Source: DATGPD01 sp041398565 (GTDB lineage Bacteria > Planctomycetota > UBA1135 > UBA2386). Taken from it: a stretch of DNA of 64,000 nt. The position numbers were made by a program, and so were the translations under genes. Of the stretch, positions 34,301 through 44,163 are shown piece by piece. The stretch's first letter is position 1. Each line of letters begins with the position of its first letter. The notes beneath the pieces were generated by a model that saw only the letters and a program-made list of their open reading frames with translations, searched no databases and was not told the DNA's origin. Location of the stretch: contig JAWKUN010000002.1 of the NCBI GenBank assembly GCA_041398565.1, positions 992,001 to 1,056,000 on the forward strand, in the 5' to 3' direction.

Positions 34301-34665
34301 TGGCCGGCGTCGCCAACCCGGTGTTCTTCACCGCCACGGCGATGATCGGCATGATCGCTCTGGCCGGCATCGCCGTGCGCAACTCGATCCTGCTCATCGA
34401 CTTCATCGAGGGCGCGCTCGAGCGCGGCATGGCGCTCGAAGAGGCGATCCTGCAGAGTGGCGCGGTGCGCTTGCGCCCGATCGTGCTCACCGCCGGCGCG
34501 GCCATCCTGGCGTCGATCCCGATCACGCTGGATCCCATCTTCTCCGGACTGGCGTGGGCTCTCATCTTCGGCCTCGTCGTGTCCAGCCTGTTCACGCTGG
34601 TGCTGGTGCCGGTCGTCTACTACGGCGTCGTCGGTCGCCGCACGAGCAAACCGCCGGCGGACTGA
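31336..34665 (+). CDS. RND-family efflux permease
   Basis: A 1109-residue inner-membrane proton antiporter of the AcrB/HAE1 or CusA-like superfamily. An N-terminal span is followed by the porter domain with ATPREEDPQIVVPVIDV and LEQIMRRIDGVEYVYS. The central membrane block contains the proton-relay LILSLGLVVDDPIVDVENIH, and a second set of spans lies near the C-terminus (FTATAMIGMIALAGIAVRNSILLIDFIEGAL). A putative substrate range, drug or lipid, cannot be read. It overlaps the adaptor gene and should form one pump with it. Confidence 0.92.
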   Translation: MSEHPEPVLRADAGERPGLTQRLVEVFLTGNLSPLLLLLSLVAGGIALLATPREEDPQIVVPVIDVLIEAPGTPALEVERQIATPLEQIMRRIDGVEYVYSMSRRGQAVVTARFYVGEDREDSLVKLHSALRQHQDAIPPQVKGYVVKPVAIDDVPIVAITLHSDRLDDHDLRRIAEELEARLQQVPETGVTEIHGGRPRRLLVQVDPVALAGRGLGFAAVEQALGAASVSTAAGAGDRHDRVYEVEVDPLVADPAALARLVVGVSGGQPVHLQDVAVVSDGPAEVENYVRFGRGFTGEAGTGGDGASPMRAAVTLSVAKRRGSNAVSVAAAVQARLGELRRDLLPADVEWTITRDSGHTADQKVDELIEGLSVAIAIVVILITMMLGWREAVVVAFAVPVTFGLTLLVNYLAGYSINRVTLFALILSLGLVVDDPIVDVENIHRHLQRRDRHPLRAVLEAVNEVRPPVIVATLAVIISFLPLFFITGMMGPYMRPMALNVPMAMLMSMVVAFTLTPWMSYLALRRVAAGHGEPGHETSPVLIRSYAAVVRPLLRSRAVRWLTFAVTALLFAGVFWLGAARAVPLKMLPFDNKTELQVLVDLDEGNTVERTLAVVSDLAEPVRRLNEVLDVTAYAGVASPMDFNGMVRKYYLRRAPQLGELRVRLLPKHERRHQSHQVALRLRAMLEPLARARGATLRVVELPPGPPVLSTVVAEVRGAPATTPAELDAAARAVAERLGREPGVADVDTSAEATPDELHFVIDLEKAALHGVTAAAIGAVFDAAVGGRTAAVLHEAREVQPLRAEVRVAPWRRADPVALGAITAVSASGDLVPLAEIGRFEMRPAEPTIHRKDLERVAYVMAEAVGRTPAEIVLDVQSDLRPTVPAGAPTTPRPLAERSMLSLGGGLPWAVPAGFTVDWRGEGEWKITLDAFRDLGLAFFAACLGIYILLVQQTNSYGMPLVLMLSIPFTILGILPGFWLLNRLLDVPVAGVANPVFFTATAMIGMIALAGIAVRNSILLIDFIEGALERGMALEEAILQSGAVRLRPIVLTAGAAILASIPITLDPIFSGLAWALIFGLVVSSLFTLVLVPVVYYGVVGRRTSKPPAD

Positions 34666-34808
34666 CGACGCGCGGGAGGGGACGGACTCGCTCTCCGACG
34701 ACGGAAGAGCACCGGACTCCTGGTCGTAGGGCGGGGCTTGCGGCCGCTGTTACGGGCTGCTGGCAGATCGCTCGGACCGGATCCGTTCCCGTGTCGATAG
34801 GCGCGCGT

Positions 34809-35168
34809 ATGAGCAGTCAGCTTGTGGATCAAATCGCTGCCGCCATCGGCGCGCACGGCCTTTGGAAGGGCCGCCTCCTGGCGGCCATCGAATCGGGCAA
34901 GTCGGACACCGACGTCGCGACGGTCAAGCGGGACGATGCGTGCAAGTTCGGGACGTGGTTGCACACCGAGATCGACCCCACGGCCAAGTCGTCGCCGCAC
35001 TTCGCCAAGGTGAAGGAGCAGCACGCCAAGTTCCACCAGGAGGCCGCGCGCATCCTCGGGATGGCCCTGAGCGGCGACAAAGCCGGCGCCAAGGGCGCGC
35101 TGTCGGGCACCTACACCAAGGTGTCGAACGAACTGATCAACCTGCTGCGCGACTGGCGCGGCGCCTGA
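34809..35168 (+). CDS. CZB (chemoreceptor zinc-binding) domain protein
   Basis: A 119-residue stand-alone CZB domain. The four zinc ligands are His16 (GAHGLWKGRL), Cys45 in CKFGTWLH, His72 and His76 in QHAKFHQEAA, which is the canonical order. CZB domains bind zinc tightly and sense zinc or hypochlorite in chemoreceptors and diguanylate cyclases. Here no output domain is attached, so it may act in trans or as a small zinc buffer. It follows the RND permease by 143 nt; promoter and link to the pump are uncertain. Confidence 0.85.
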   Translation: MSSQLVDQIAAAIGAHGLWKGRLLAAIESGKSDTDVATVKRDDACKFGTWLHTEIDPTAKSSPHFAKVKEQHAKFHQEAARILGMALSGDKAGAKGALSGTYTKVSNELINLLRDWRGA

Positions 35169-35759
35169 CCGCGACGCCGCCGCCCGGCGCTCGGCGGACG
35201 GGCGCGACCGGTCGACCGGGCCACCTCGGGAGGCGGCGCGGCTCCGGAATCCGCGGGACGTGCCCGCACCCGCAGCCGTTCCGGCGCGCGACCTGGCGCC
35301 TGCGCCGGGCGGAGACCCGGGATCTGGGGGGTGGTCGCGTAGCCGGACGGTTCGTTGGCGAGGCGCTTTGGCAGGTCTTCCCGGCAGGGTCCTGCGGGAG
35401 CCCGCCGGGGGCAGCGCTCGGCGGTGACACCTGGGTCCGTTCGCTGCAGGGCTGACACGATGGCCGACGGCCCCGGTCGCCTGACCATCGCGGCGGGGAG
35501 GCTTGCCGCCAGCCGGGAACGAGGCTCCGCCTTGGCGCGACTTCCAGCGTGAGCGGCGGTGGGGGGCTTCGTGAAAAACAGACTGCGCCGCAATTCCGGC
35601 CGCCGGCGGGGGCTTGCAGCGGCCTGCGGGGGCGCTACCCTTCGCGCCCTTCAGGCGAACCGCGGCCCGGTTCCTCGACCGAGACAGCCGCGGGGTCATG
35701 CCAGGCGGTTGGAGCTCGACGTCGCCGCCAAGCCCGTTCTCATTTGCGACTCAGGTCCC
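35169..35759. other. 591-bp region upstream of fusA
   Basis: No conserved protein motif is visible on either strand. A sigma-70-like promoter is possible at 35614-35641 (TTGCAG, 16 nt, TACCCT), giving a leader of about 110 nt. The rest is GC-rich with many weak self-complementary segments. Confidence 0.45.
35614..35641 (+). promoter_or_regulatory. Putative fusA promoter
   Basis: TTGCAG and TACCCT are separated by 16 nt and lie about 120 nt before the EF-G start codon. The match is moderate and rests on hexamers only. Confidence 0.3.
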
Positions 35760-37871
<2,112 letters not shown>

Positions 37872-37938
37872 GCATGACCGGCCCCGGCGCCGATCGCGGT
37901 CCCGACGTCAGGCCGCCGCGGCCCGGGCGAGCCTGCCC

Positions 37939-39177
37939 GTGACCGCGGCCGAGCCCGCTGGTCGCCGCGCCGCCCTCGCCTTCATCCTGGTGACCGTCGG
38001 CCTCGACGTCCTGGCTCTGGGCGTCACCATCCCCGTCCTGCAGAAGCTCATCCTCGAATTCGAGGGCGGGGACACCGAACGGGCCGCCGCGATCGCCGGA
38101 TGGTTCGGCACCCTGTTCGCGCTGATGCAGTTCGTCTGCTCGCCGATCCTGGGCGCCCTCGCCGATCGCTTCGGGCGCCGGCCGGTGATCCTGCTGTCGA
38201 ACCTCGGCCTGGCCCTCGACTACCTGCTGCTGGCGCTGGCACCGAGTTTGGCCTGGCTGTTCGTGGCGCGGGTGATCTCCGGCGTCACGTCGGCCAGCAT
38301 CCCGGCGGCATTCGCCTACGTCGCCGACGTCACGCCGCCCGACCGTCGCGCGCGCAGCTTCGGCCTGGTCGGGGCCGCGTTCGGTCTGGGCTTCGTCCTC
38401 GGCCCAGCGGTGGGAGGCCTGCTCGGCAGCGTCGACCTCCGCTTGCCGTTCTGGGTGGCAGCGGCGCTGTCGTTCGCCAACGCCAGCTACGGCCTGTTCG
38501 TGCTGCCGGAGTCGCTGCCTCCGGAGCGGCGGGCGGCTTTCCGCTGGCGTCGCGCCAATCCGATCGGCTCCTTGGCCCTGCTGCGGGCCCGGCCCGCTCT
38601 GCTCGGCCTGGCCGCTACCGCGTTCCTGTTCCAGCTGGCACACGAGTCGTTGCCAGCCGTGTTCGTGCTCTACACCGACCATCGCTACGGGTGGACCGAG
38701 CTGGACGTCGGCCTCACTCTCACGCTGGTCGGGCTGTGCGGTGCGCTGGTGCAGGGCGCCCTCACGCACCGCGTGGCGCGCCGCTTCGGGGAACGCCGCG
38801 CTCTCCTGCTCGGACTCGTGTGCGGCAGCACGGGCTTCCTGATTTACGGCCTGGCCCCGACCGGTGCTGCCTTGCTGGTCGGTGTGCCGATCATGGCGCT
38901 GTGGGGGCTGACCGGTCCGACCGTGCAGTCGCTGCTGACGCGCAAGGTCGCCGGACACGAGCAGGGACAGCTGCAGGGTGCGCAGAGCAGTCTGCGCGGA
39001 ATCGCGGCGCTGATCGGCCCGGGGCTCTACACGAGCGTGTTTCGCTGGGGGATCGCCGGCGAGCGGTCGACCCCGTGGCCCGGCGTGCCCTACCTGCTCG
39101 CTGCGTGCCTCCTCCTGGCCGCCCTCTCGGTCGGGTTCGTCGTGACACGTCCGTCCGTCGAAGCCGCGCCGACCTGA
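37939..39177 (+). CDS. MFS transporter, TetA-like
   Basis: A 412-residue major facilitator with twelve predicted spans. The signature between spans 2 and 3, GALADRFGRRPVILLSNLG, and the GLVGAAFGLGFVLGPAVGGLLG span-5 motif are typical of the TCR/Tet drug:proton antiporter group. The start is GTG 37939, 67 nt after fusA, so read-through co-transcription is possible. The substrate is unknown; placement beside EF-G is not evidence for an antibiotic-resistance role. Confidence 0.9.
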   Translation: MTAAEPAGRRAALAFILVTVGLDVLALGVTIPVLQKLILEFEGGDTERAAAIAGWFGTLFALMQFVCSPILGALADRFGRRPVILLSNLGLALDYLLLALAPSLAWLFVARVISGVTSASIPAAFAYVADVTPPDRRARSFGLVGAAFGLGFVLGPAVGGLLGSVDLRLPFWVAAALSFANASYGLFVLPESLPPERRAAFRWRRANPIGSLALLRARPALLGLAATAFLFQLAHESLPAVFVLYTDHRYGWTELDVGLTLTLVGLCGALVQGALTHRVARRFGERRALLLGLVCGSTGFLIYGLAPTGAALLVGVPIMALWGLTGPTVQSLLTRKVAGHEQGQLQGAQSSLRGIAALIGPGLYTSVFRWGIAGERSTPWPGVPYLLAACLLLAALSVGFVVTRPSVEAAPT

Positions 39178-39206
39178 GGCGCGGGCGCCGCAGCGCGCGG
39201 GCTGCG

Positions 39207-39524
39207 TCAACCCATCAGCTCGATACCCTCGTGGGCGATGGCGAAGAAGATGCAGTCCTCGTCGGGCAGCGCCACCGGATGGTGCGAAGTGCCTTCCTCG
39301 TAGCGCACGAACTCGCCCGCCCGATGCACGCCCGCTTCGTCGCGGTAGCCCCCGCGCAGCACGAGGAGCTCCTCGGGCCCCTTGTGCCGGTGGCGCGGGT
39401 AGCTGCAGCCGGGCTCCATGCGGATCATCACCGCGGCGTGGCCGCTCTCGCGGTCGCTGTAGTAGAAGTGGATCGACACACCGCGATGGCGGGTCGGCTG
39501 GAAGGGGATGGCGTCGAGGTCCAT
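39207..39524 (-). CDS. Cupin-domain protein, ChrR-like
   Basis: A 105-residue single-cupin protein. The first cupin motif is SYPRHRHKGPEELLVLRGGY (metal-binding His/His/Glu), and the second is EEGTSHHPVALPDEDC. The pattern resembles the C-terminal cupin of ChrR anti-sigma factors, although the zinc anti-sigma domain is missing. It probably binds a metal and a small molecule. It converges with the MFS gene and diverges from the PTPS gene across a 338-bp spacer. Confidence 0.82.
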   Translation of the reverse strand: MDLDAIPFQPTRHRGVSIHFYYSDRESGHAAVMIRMEPGCSYPRHRHKGPEELLVLRGGYRDEAGVHRAGEFVRYEEGTSHHPVALPDEDCIFFAIAHEGIELMG

Positions 39525-39862
39525 GGTGCGATCGGGCGTGGATCATCGCGCACCTCTTGGTCGGAGCCGAAGGAACACCGCGCCGTGAGCGCTGCCGGGT
39601 CCCGGCGGTGAATCCAGGGCCATCTCGAACTGCCGTCCACCCGCGTTCCGCCGTCGCTGCCGGTGGCGCCGGCCTTTTCCCCGCTCGCGGCCCGGCCGCC
39701 TGCCGTCCGCAGCTGCGGCGGCGCTATGGTAGCGCGCTGCACCGACGCGCAGGAAGCGACCGGAACGGTCGTCCCACGCGTGCCGAAGCTGCGGTGCGAT
39801 GTCGCGGTCCGGACGTGCCGGACCGCGTCGAGCTTCGGTGCGCCGGAATCCCGGAGTCATGC
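39525..39862. other. 338-bp divergent region with a structured leader
   Basis: This separates the cupin and PTPS genes. The main content is the large hairpin at 39783-39838. A TATGGT hexamer (near 39725-39730) could be a -10 box for the rightward transcript, giving a leader of about 130 nt that includes the hairpin. Nothing coding was recognised. Confidence 0.5.
39783..39838 (+). promoter_or_regulatory. Nested hairpin in the 5' leader of the PTPS gene
   Basis: An outer stem (CCGAAGCT with AGCTTCGG, 8 bp) encloses a perfect 9-bp inner stem (GCGGTCCGG with CCGGACCGC, ACGTG loop). It ends 24 nt before the ATG and just ahead of a GGAG ribosome-binding site. It does not match preQ1 or tetrahydrofolate riboswitch consensus sequences that I know. 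Confidence 0.55.
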
Positions 39863-40357
39863 ATGGAGTCTTGGTCGATCAGCATCCAAAAGGACTACCT
39901 CAAGTTCAGCGCTGCGCACTTCCTGATCTTCGCGGACGGCAGCGCCGAGCGCCTGCACGGGCACAACTACAAGGTGTTCGTCGAGGTGTGCGGGGCTCTC
40001 GACCGCCACGGCTTGGTGATGAACTTCAAGGAGATCAAGCCCCTGGTGCGGCAGCTGGTCGAGGAGCTGGACGAACATGTCCTGATTCCGGGCGAGCACC
40101 ACGAGCTCACCGCCACGCGCGAGGCCGACGGGTCGACCACGATTCGCTACCGCGAGCGACGCTACTCGATCCCCAGCGAGGAGGTCGTGGTCCTGCCGAT
40201 CTCGAACTCGAGTGCCGAGAACCTGGCGACGTGGGTCGGCCGTGAGCTCCTGCGGCGTCTGGCCGAGCGTTATCCGGGCATCCGCCCCAGCGCCCTCGAG
40301 GTGGGTGTCGAGGAGACGCCCGGACAGCGTGGTGTCTTCCGCTGGCGCGCGGGCTGA
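39863..40357 (+). CDS. 6-pyruvoyltetrahydropterin synthase-family protein, PTPS-III type
   Basis: A 164-residue member of the PTPS/QueD family. Zinc ligands are His19 (FSAAHFL) and His32/His34 (LHGHNY). The catalytic cysteine of PTPS-II and QueD, expected four residues before HGH, is absent (Ala28). Instead Glu29 precedes it in an E-x-x-H-G-H pattern, the signature described for PTPS-III enzymes. PTPS-III proteins convert dihydroneopterin triphosphate to 6-hydroxymethyl-dihydropterin and replace FolB in folate synthesis in some bacteria and Plasmodium. A PTPS-III role is therefore more likely here than queuosine synthesis, but this rests on a motif. It starts at ATG 39863 with GGAG upstream and is followed 18 nt later by a kinase gene. 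Confidence 0.82.
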   Translation: MESWSISIQKDYLKFSAAHFLIFADGSAERLHGHNYKVFVEVCGALDRHGLVMNFKEIKPLVRQLVEELDEHVLIPGEHHELTATREADGSTTIRYRERRYSIPSEEVVVLPISNSSAENLATWVGRELLRRLAERYPGIRPSALEVGVEETPGQRGVFRWRAG

Positions 40358-40375
40358 GGCACGGGTACGGCCGCC

Positions 40376-42937
40376 ATGACCGACACCGAGCCACGGAACG
40401 AGGCGTCTTCGGGCTTCGGTCCGGGTTCGAGGGTCGGTGCCTACCGCGTCGTGCGCGAACTCGGCCGCGGCGGCATGGGCGTGGTCTACCTGGCCGAGCA
40501 CGAGAACCTCGGCCGCCGCGTGGCGCTCAAGCTGCTGGCGGCGCGGCACGCGGCCAGCGACAAGGCTCTCGAACGCTTCGAGCGCGAGGTTCGGGCAGTG
40601 GCGCGCCTCGCCGATCCCAACATCGTCGGCATCTACGAAGTCGGCCGCTTCGACGACGTGCCGTACTTCACCATGGAGTTCGTCGAGGGGCGCACCCTGC
40701 ACGAACTGCTGCAGGACCTGCGGCAGGCGCAGCGAGCGCCCCAGACGCTGCGCGCCAGCGACCTGTCGGACTCCTGGTTCTCCGCCGGCGTCGGCACCGA
40801 GATCGAGGATCCCCAGCGCCGCACCTGGATCGGCGCTGCATGCGCCGTCGTCGCGCGCATCGCCGACGCGCTGAGCCACGTGCACGCACAAGGGGTCGTG
40901 CACCGCGACGTCAAGCCGAAGAACATCCTGTTGGCGCGCGACGGCCGGGTTCTGCTGTTCGACTTCGGCGTCGCACGCGTCGACACCGAGGCGTCGATGA
41001 CGATCTCCGGCGAGTTCGTCGGAACGCCCTACTACGTCTCTCCCGAGCAGGTCGATCCACCCGAAGCGGGCGTCGACGAGCGCACCGACATCTATTCGCT
41101 CGGCGTCACGCTGTACGAGTTGCTGACTCTGCAAGTGCCGTTCGACGGGGAGTCGCCGCAGCAGATCTTCCGCCGCATCCAGCAGCGCGAGCCGCGTGCG
41201 GTGCGCCGTCTCAATCCGCAGGTGCCGCGCGACCTCGAGACGGTGTGCCAGATGGCGATGGCGAAGGAACGAGGCCGCCGCTACCAGAGCGCCGCCGACT
41301 TCGCGGCCGACCTGCGGCGCTTCCTGACGCTCAAGCCGGTGTTCGCGCGCTCCCTCGGTCCCTTGGGGCGGGTGGCGCTGTGGACGCGGCGCAAACCGGC
41401 CGCCGCGGCGCTCACCTTGGCCGGTCTGGTCCTGGTGGCGTTGCTGGGGCAGACCTGGCGGCAGCGGGGCGAGATTCGCCGCGAACGCTTGGCGCACGCA
41501 CTCGCGTCGTTCCGCTACGCACAGGTCCTGCAGCAGCAGGGTCGCTTCGCCGACGCCTTGGCCGAGCTGGCCGAGGCCAGCAGCGGTGGTCATGATCCGG
41601 TGGCGGTCTCGGTGCTGCGGATCGAGACCCTGGAGGCGGCCGGCGACGATGCCGCGGCGCTGCGCGAGCTGGCGTGGTTGCGTGGGCGCCGTGACCTCGG
41701 GGCGCTCGCGGGCAAGGTCGCGCTCCTCGCCGGCGACCTCGGCAGCGAACGCCTGCGCGATCCCGATGCCGGACTCGAACTGGTGCGTCGCGCCTTGGCG
41801 AGCGGCGAGCTGAGCGACCCCGATGCCAGCTACGCCCGCTCTCTCCTGGCGGCGAACGCCCACGAGGCCCTGCGTGCCTTGGAGGAGACGTTGGCGCGCC
41901 AGCCGCTGCACGTCCGCGCCCGTGCGTCCTACGGACCGACCCTGCTCAGCCTCGGACGCCGCCGCGAAGCGGTCGTGTTCGCCGAGCGCATGGTCGACTC
42001 GCACCCCGAAGACCTGCGCGTGCTGCTCTTCTCGGCGATGGCGCACGCCCTGGCCGGGGACCCAAAGCGAGCCGGTGCCGACCTGGACGCTGCGGGCGCA
42101 CGTCTCGACGGCCGAGCGGAGGTCGCTCTGCGAGCTTGGGCCGACCATCTCTCGGTCGCGACCCAGGGGGCGGACGCGCTGCAGAACACCGCGCTGCACG
42201 GTGCGGCGGCGCACGCCAGCGCCGCCCCCATCGACCCGCCGCGCTTGATGATCGCGCTGTCGGAGCTGCTCACCGGAGTCGAGGTGGTCGACGCCGACGG
42301 GAGGGTTCGTTCCTTGCGCTTCCGCCTGCCCCCGGCGGTGGCGCGTGGCTACTCCAAGCTGGTGCAGGCTTTCGCGGCCCACAGCGGCAGCGAGTTGTCC
42401 GAGAGCGACCGCGAGCCCGTGCTGCGCCTGCTCGACGAGGCGCTCGCCGTCCATCCCGATGGTTTTCGCTTCCTGCTGCGCGGCCTCCTCGGCCATCCCA
42501 TGCGCGGCCTCGCCGCACTGCTCGACGACCTCGACCGGGCGTCACGGACACCCAGCATGCTCGCGGTCGAGCGGCCGGCGCTCTTCCTGTTGTTGCGGGC
42601 GCAGAGCGAGATGCTGCGCGAGCTACGCCGACGGCGCGCCGAGCCGCAGCCGGCGGCCGGAATCGCCGCCGCCGCGCACGAGCGCTCCGTGGCAGAGGTA
42701 GTGGACGCGGTTCGCCTCACGCTGCGCCGTGTCTTGGCCGTGCCTGCTCTCGAGTCCGACGCGCTGCCGTTGCTCCTCGATGCGGCGCGTCTCGCCCAGG
42801 ACCACCTCCTCGCGCGCGAACTCCTGCTGCGCTGGCAGCGCGAGTCGCCGGCGTCGGTGCCGAGCCCGGCGACGTTGCGGTGGCTGCTCGAAGGCGACGC
42901 CGAACGCGCGTGGCAACGGCTGTTCGGGCCGCGCTGA
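40376..42937 (+). CDS. Membrane-anchored Ser/Thr protein kinase with large helical C-terminus
   Basis: An 853-residue Hanks-type kinase. It has GRGGMG at 30-35, Lys52, HRDVKPKN at 176-183, DFGVA at 196-200 and SPEQ at 222. An insert of about 30 residues (DLRQAQRAPQTLRASDLSDS) sits between the hinge and the catalytic loop. A transmembrane segment is at about 341-359. The remaining 490 residues are alanine- and arginine-rich helices with TPR-like stretches (ADALAELAEASSGGHD, RRALASGELSDPDASYARSL), presumably outside the cytoplasm. It sits 18 nt behind the PTPS gene. Activators and targets are unknown. Confidence 0.88.
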   Translation: MTDTEPRNEASSGFGPGSRVGAYRVVRELGRGGMGVVYLAEHENLGRRVALKLLAARHAASDKALERFEREVRAVARLADPNIVGIYEVGRFDDVPYFTMEFVEGRTLHELLQDLRQAQRAPQTLRASDLSDSWFSAGVGTEIEDPQRRTWIGAACAVVARIADALSHVHAQGVVHRDVKPKNILLARDGRVLLFDFGVARVDTEASMTISGEFVGTPYYVSPEQVDPPEAGVDERTDIYSLGVTLYELLTLQVPFDGESPQQIFRRIQQREPRAVRRLNPQVPRDLETVCQMAMAKERGRRYQSAADFAADLRRFLTLKPVFARSLGPLGRVALWTRRKPAAAALTLAGLVLVALLGQTWRQRGEIRRERLAHALASFRYAQVLQQQGRFADALAELAEASSGGHDPVAVSVLRIETLEAAGDDAAALRELAWLRGRRDLGALAGKVALLAGDLGSERLRDPDAGLELVRRALASGELSDPDASYARSLLAANAHEALRALEETLARQPLHVRARASYGPTLLSLGRRREAVVFAERMVDSHPEDLRVLLFSAMAHALAGDPKRAGADLDAAGARLDGRAEVALRAWADHLSVATQGADALQNTALHGAAAHASAAPIDPPRLMIALSELLTGVEVVDADGRVRSLRFRLPPAVARGYSKLVQAFAAHSGSELSESDREPVLRLLDEALAVHPDGFRFLLRGLLGHPMRGLAALLDDLDRASRTPSMLAVERPALFLLLRAQSEMLRELRRRRAEPQPAAGIAAAAHERSVAEVVDAVRLTLRRVLAVPALESDALPLLLDAARLAQDHLLARELLLRWQRESPASVPSPATLRWLLEGDAERAWQRLFGPR

Positions 42938-42955
42938 CGGCAGGCACGTGGAAGT

Positions 42956-42979
42956 CGGTGTGCGCGGTTTCGCACACCG
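42956..42979 (+). terminator. Hairpin after the kinase gene
   Basis: A perfect 9-bp stem (CGGTGTGCG with CGCACACCG) and a 6-nt loop lie 18 nt after the kinase stop. It has no T-tract, so termination there is uncertain. Confidence 0.4.
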
Positions 42980-43242
42980 CCGATCGCCGCTCTCGACGCA
43001 CCCGAGACGACGCGGGCGCTTTTCCCGCGGGCGCCGGGGAACAAGCCGAGCCCGCCCTTCCGTCTGAGGTGCGGCAGGCGGGACGGCCTGCTGCTTGTTC
43101 TTCGACAAGTCAAGACTTGCGACGACGTTGTGAGCTGCGCGCGGGCAATGTCTCAGAGGGGTCTTCGACAGGTGCTTCGGCACCACGCCCAGTCGGGTGC
43201 GACCGACTGTGTCGCGCATCGAGGTCGTCGTAGTCGAGTCTG

Positions 43243-43275
43243 TTTGTGCGGGGTGCGAGCCGCACAAATCGTTTT
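43243..43275 (+). terminator. Rightward terminator-like hairpin 1
   Basis: TTTGTGCGG pairs with CCGCACAAA (9 bp, 8-nt loop) and is followed by TCGTTTTC. It is far (about 300 nt) from the kinase stop, so it may end a separate transcript. Confidence 0.5.
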
Positions 43276-43276
43276 C

Positions 43277-43327
43277 GCGGGGCGCGCCGACCATGCCGGT
43301 GTGCCCCGCGCCTTTTTCCACGCGGCG
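43277..43327 (+). terminator. Rightward terminator-like hairpin 2
   Basis: GCGGGGC pairs with GCCCCGC and is followed by GCCTTTTTCC, an intrinsic-terminator layout directly after hairpin 1. The loop is long (29 nt), but inner pairing is possible. Confidence 0.5.
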
Positions 43328-43390
43328 CATGCCCTGGTCGGTGGAGCGGCGCTGCAACAGGGCACACCACCGGGGAGCATCGTCGGTGCG

Positions 43391-43430
43391 GACAGCGTCG
43401 CCGCGGACAGCGTCGCCGCGGACAGCGTCG
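43391..43430 (+). repeat. 15-nt tandem repeat
   Basis: The unit GACAGCGTCGCCGCG is present twice in full and once in part (GACAGCGTCG), head to tail, within the non-coding convergent region. Confidence 0.75.
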
Positions 43431-44163
43431 GCGCCCGACGCGCACGGCGACTGCTCCGCCTGTCCGAGCCTCCGCGCGACGGTCCTCTCGCCACGTCTTG
43501 TCGAGTTGCACAGTGAATCGACTGCACCGCGAGTCGACCGCGCCCCTGGTCGATCGCGTCGCGATCGACGAGTCCCTTCACGGAAGGTTGATCGCCGCCA
43601 AGTCGTGCCGGACGCCTGGCGCGGCGTTGGGCCGCGCCTTGCGAGGCGAGTGCCACGAGGGGCTGTCCTCGACCTCGGCCTCCGCGTCATCCGTCCTTTC
43701 GGCCCGCGGCAGCCGGTGAACTGCGTCGGCGGTCGGTGCGGTCGGTGGCGACTGACCGAAAGCGCGCCCTCGTCCCAGGAATGGGGAGCGCACGAGGAAG
43801 GCCTCCGTCCCGCTGGCGCCAGGGCCACGTCCACTGCGCTCGCCCGCGCGGCGGAGGCCCGTGATCACCCCGCCGAGCCCGGTCACTCGGGCCAAGAGCC
43901 CTTGGCGTCTCGTTCCGGGACGGCCCGCGAAGACGCATGTGGCGGTCGTCTCCCTGCCGGGCGTCGGCGTCGTTCGCGCTTGCAGCGGCGCCACCAGCCT
44001 CGTCCGGCGCCGTGAGAACCGAAGTCCGATCATGATCGACACGCTAGTGGCGCGAACGGGTGCAGTTTCGCTCCGGCGGTCTGGAAATCCCGAGTTTGCG
44101 CCGTTTTCACCCGACCTGCACCGATTCACCCGCGACGTGCGGTCGCCGCCCCCGCGCCCCCGA

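Larger units (their letters stand above)
42938..44163. other. 1.2-kb non-coding convergent region
   Basis: This is the largest gap in the window, between a rightward kinase gene and a leftward flavoprotein gene. Frames of 100-400 codons exist on both strands but have arginine-rich, motif-free products typical of GC-rich shadows. It contains a hairpin after the kinase (42956-42979), two rightward terminator-like hairpins (43243-43327), a 15-nt tandem repeat (43391-43430) and a perfect 10-bp palindrome with a 1-nt centre (43549-43569). It may hold an RNA gene or a decayed gene; I recognise neither. Confidence 0.6.

Noticed and set aside
29560..34665. Rightward open frame of 1701 codons ahead of and including the RND permease
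   Set aside because: The first 590 codons overlap the SGNH and adaptor genes in another frame. Only the part from ATG 31336 has RND motifs.
35169..35759. Small RNA genes such as SRP RNA, RNase P RNA or tmRNA upstream of fusA
   Set aside because: None of the conserved core sequences of these RNAs was found in the region.
39783..39838. preQ1 or THF riboswitch upstream of the PTPS gene
   Set aside because: The conserved loop sequences of those riboswitches are missing. It is reported only as an unidentified hairpin.
39857..42496. Leftward open frame of 879 codons
   Set aside because: It is antisense to the PTPS and kinase genes; the composition is Gln/Arg/His-rich with no domain.
43391..43430. 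CRISPR-like repeat
   Set aside because: The 15-nt units are directly adjacent with no spacers, so this is a plain tandem repeat.
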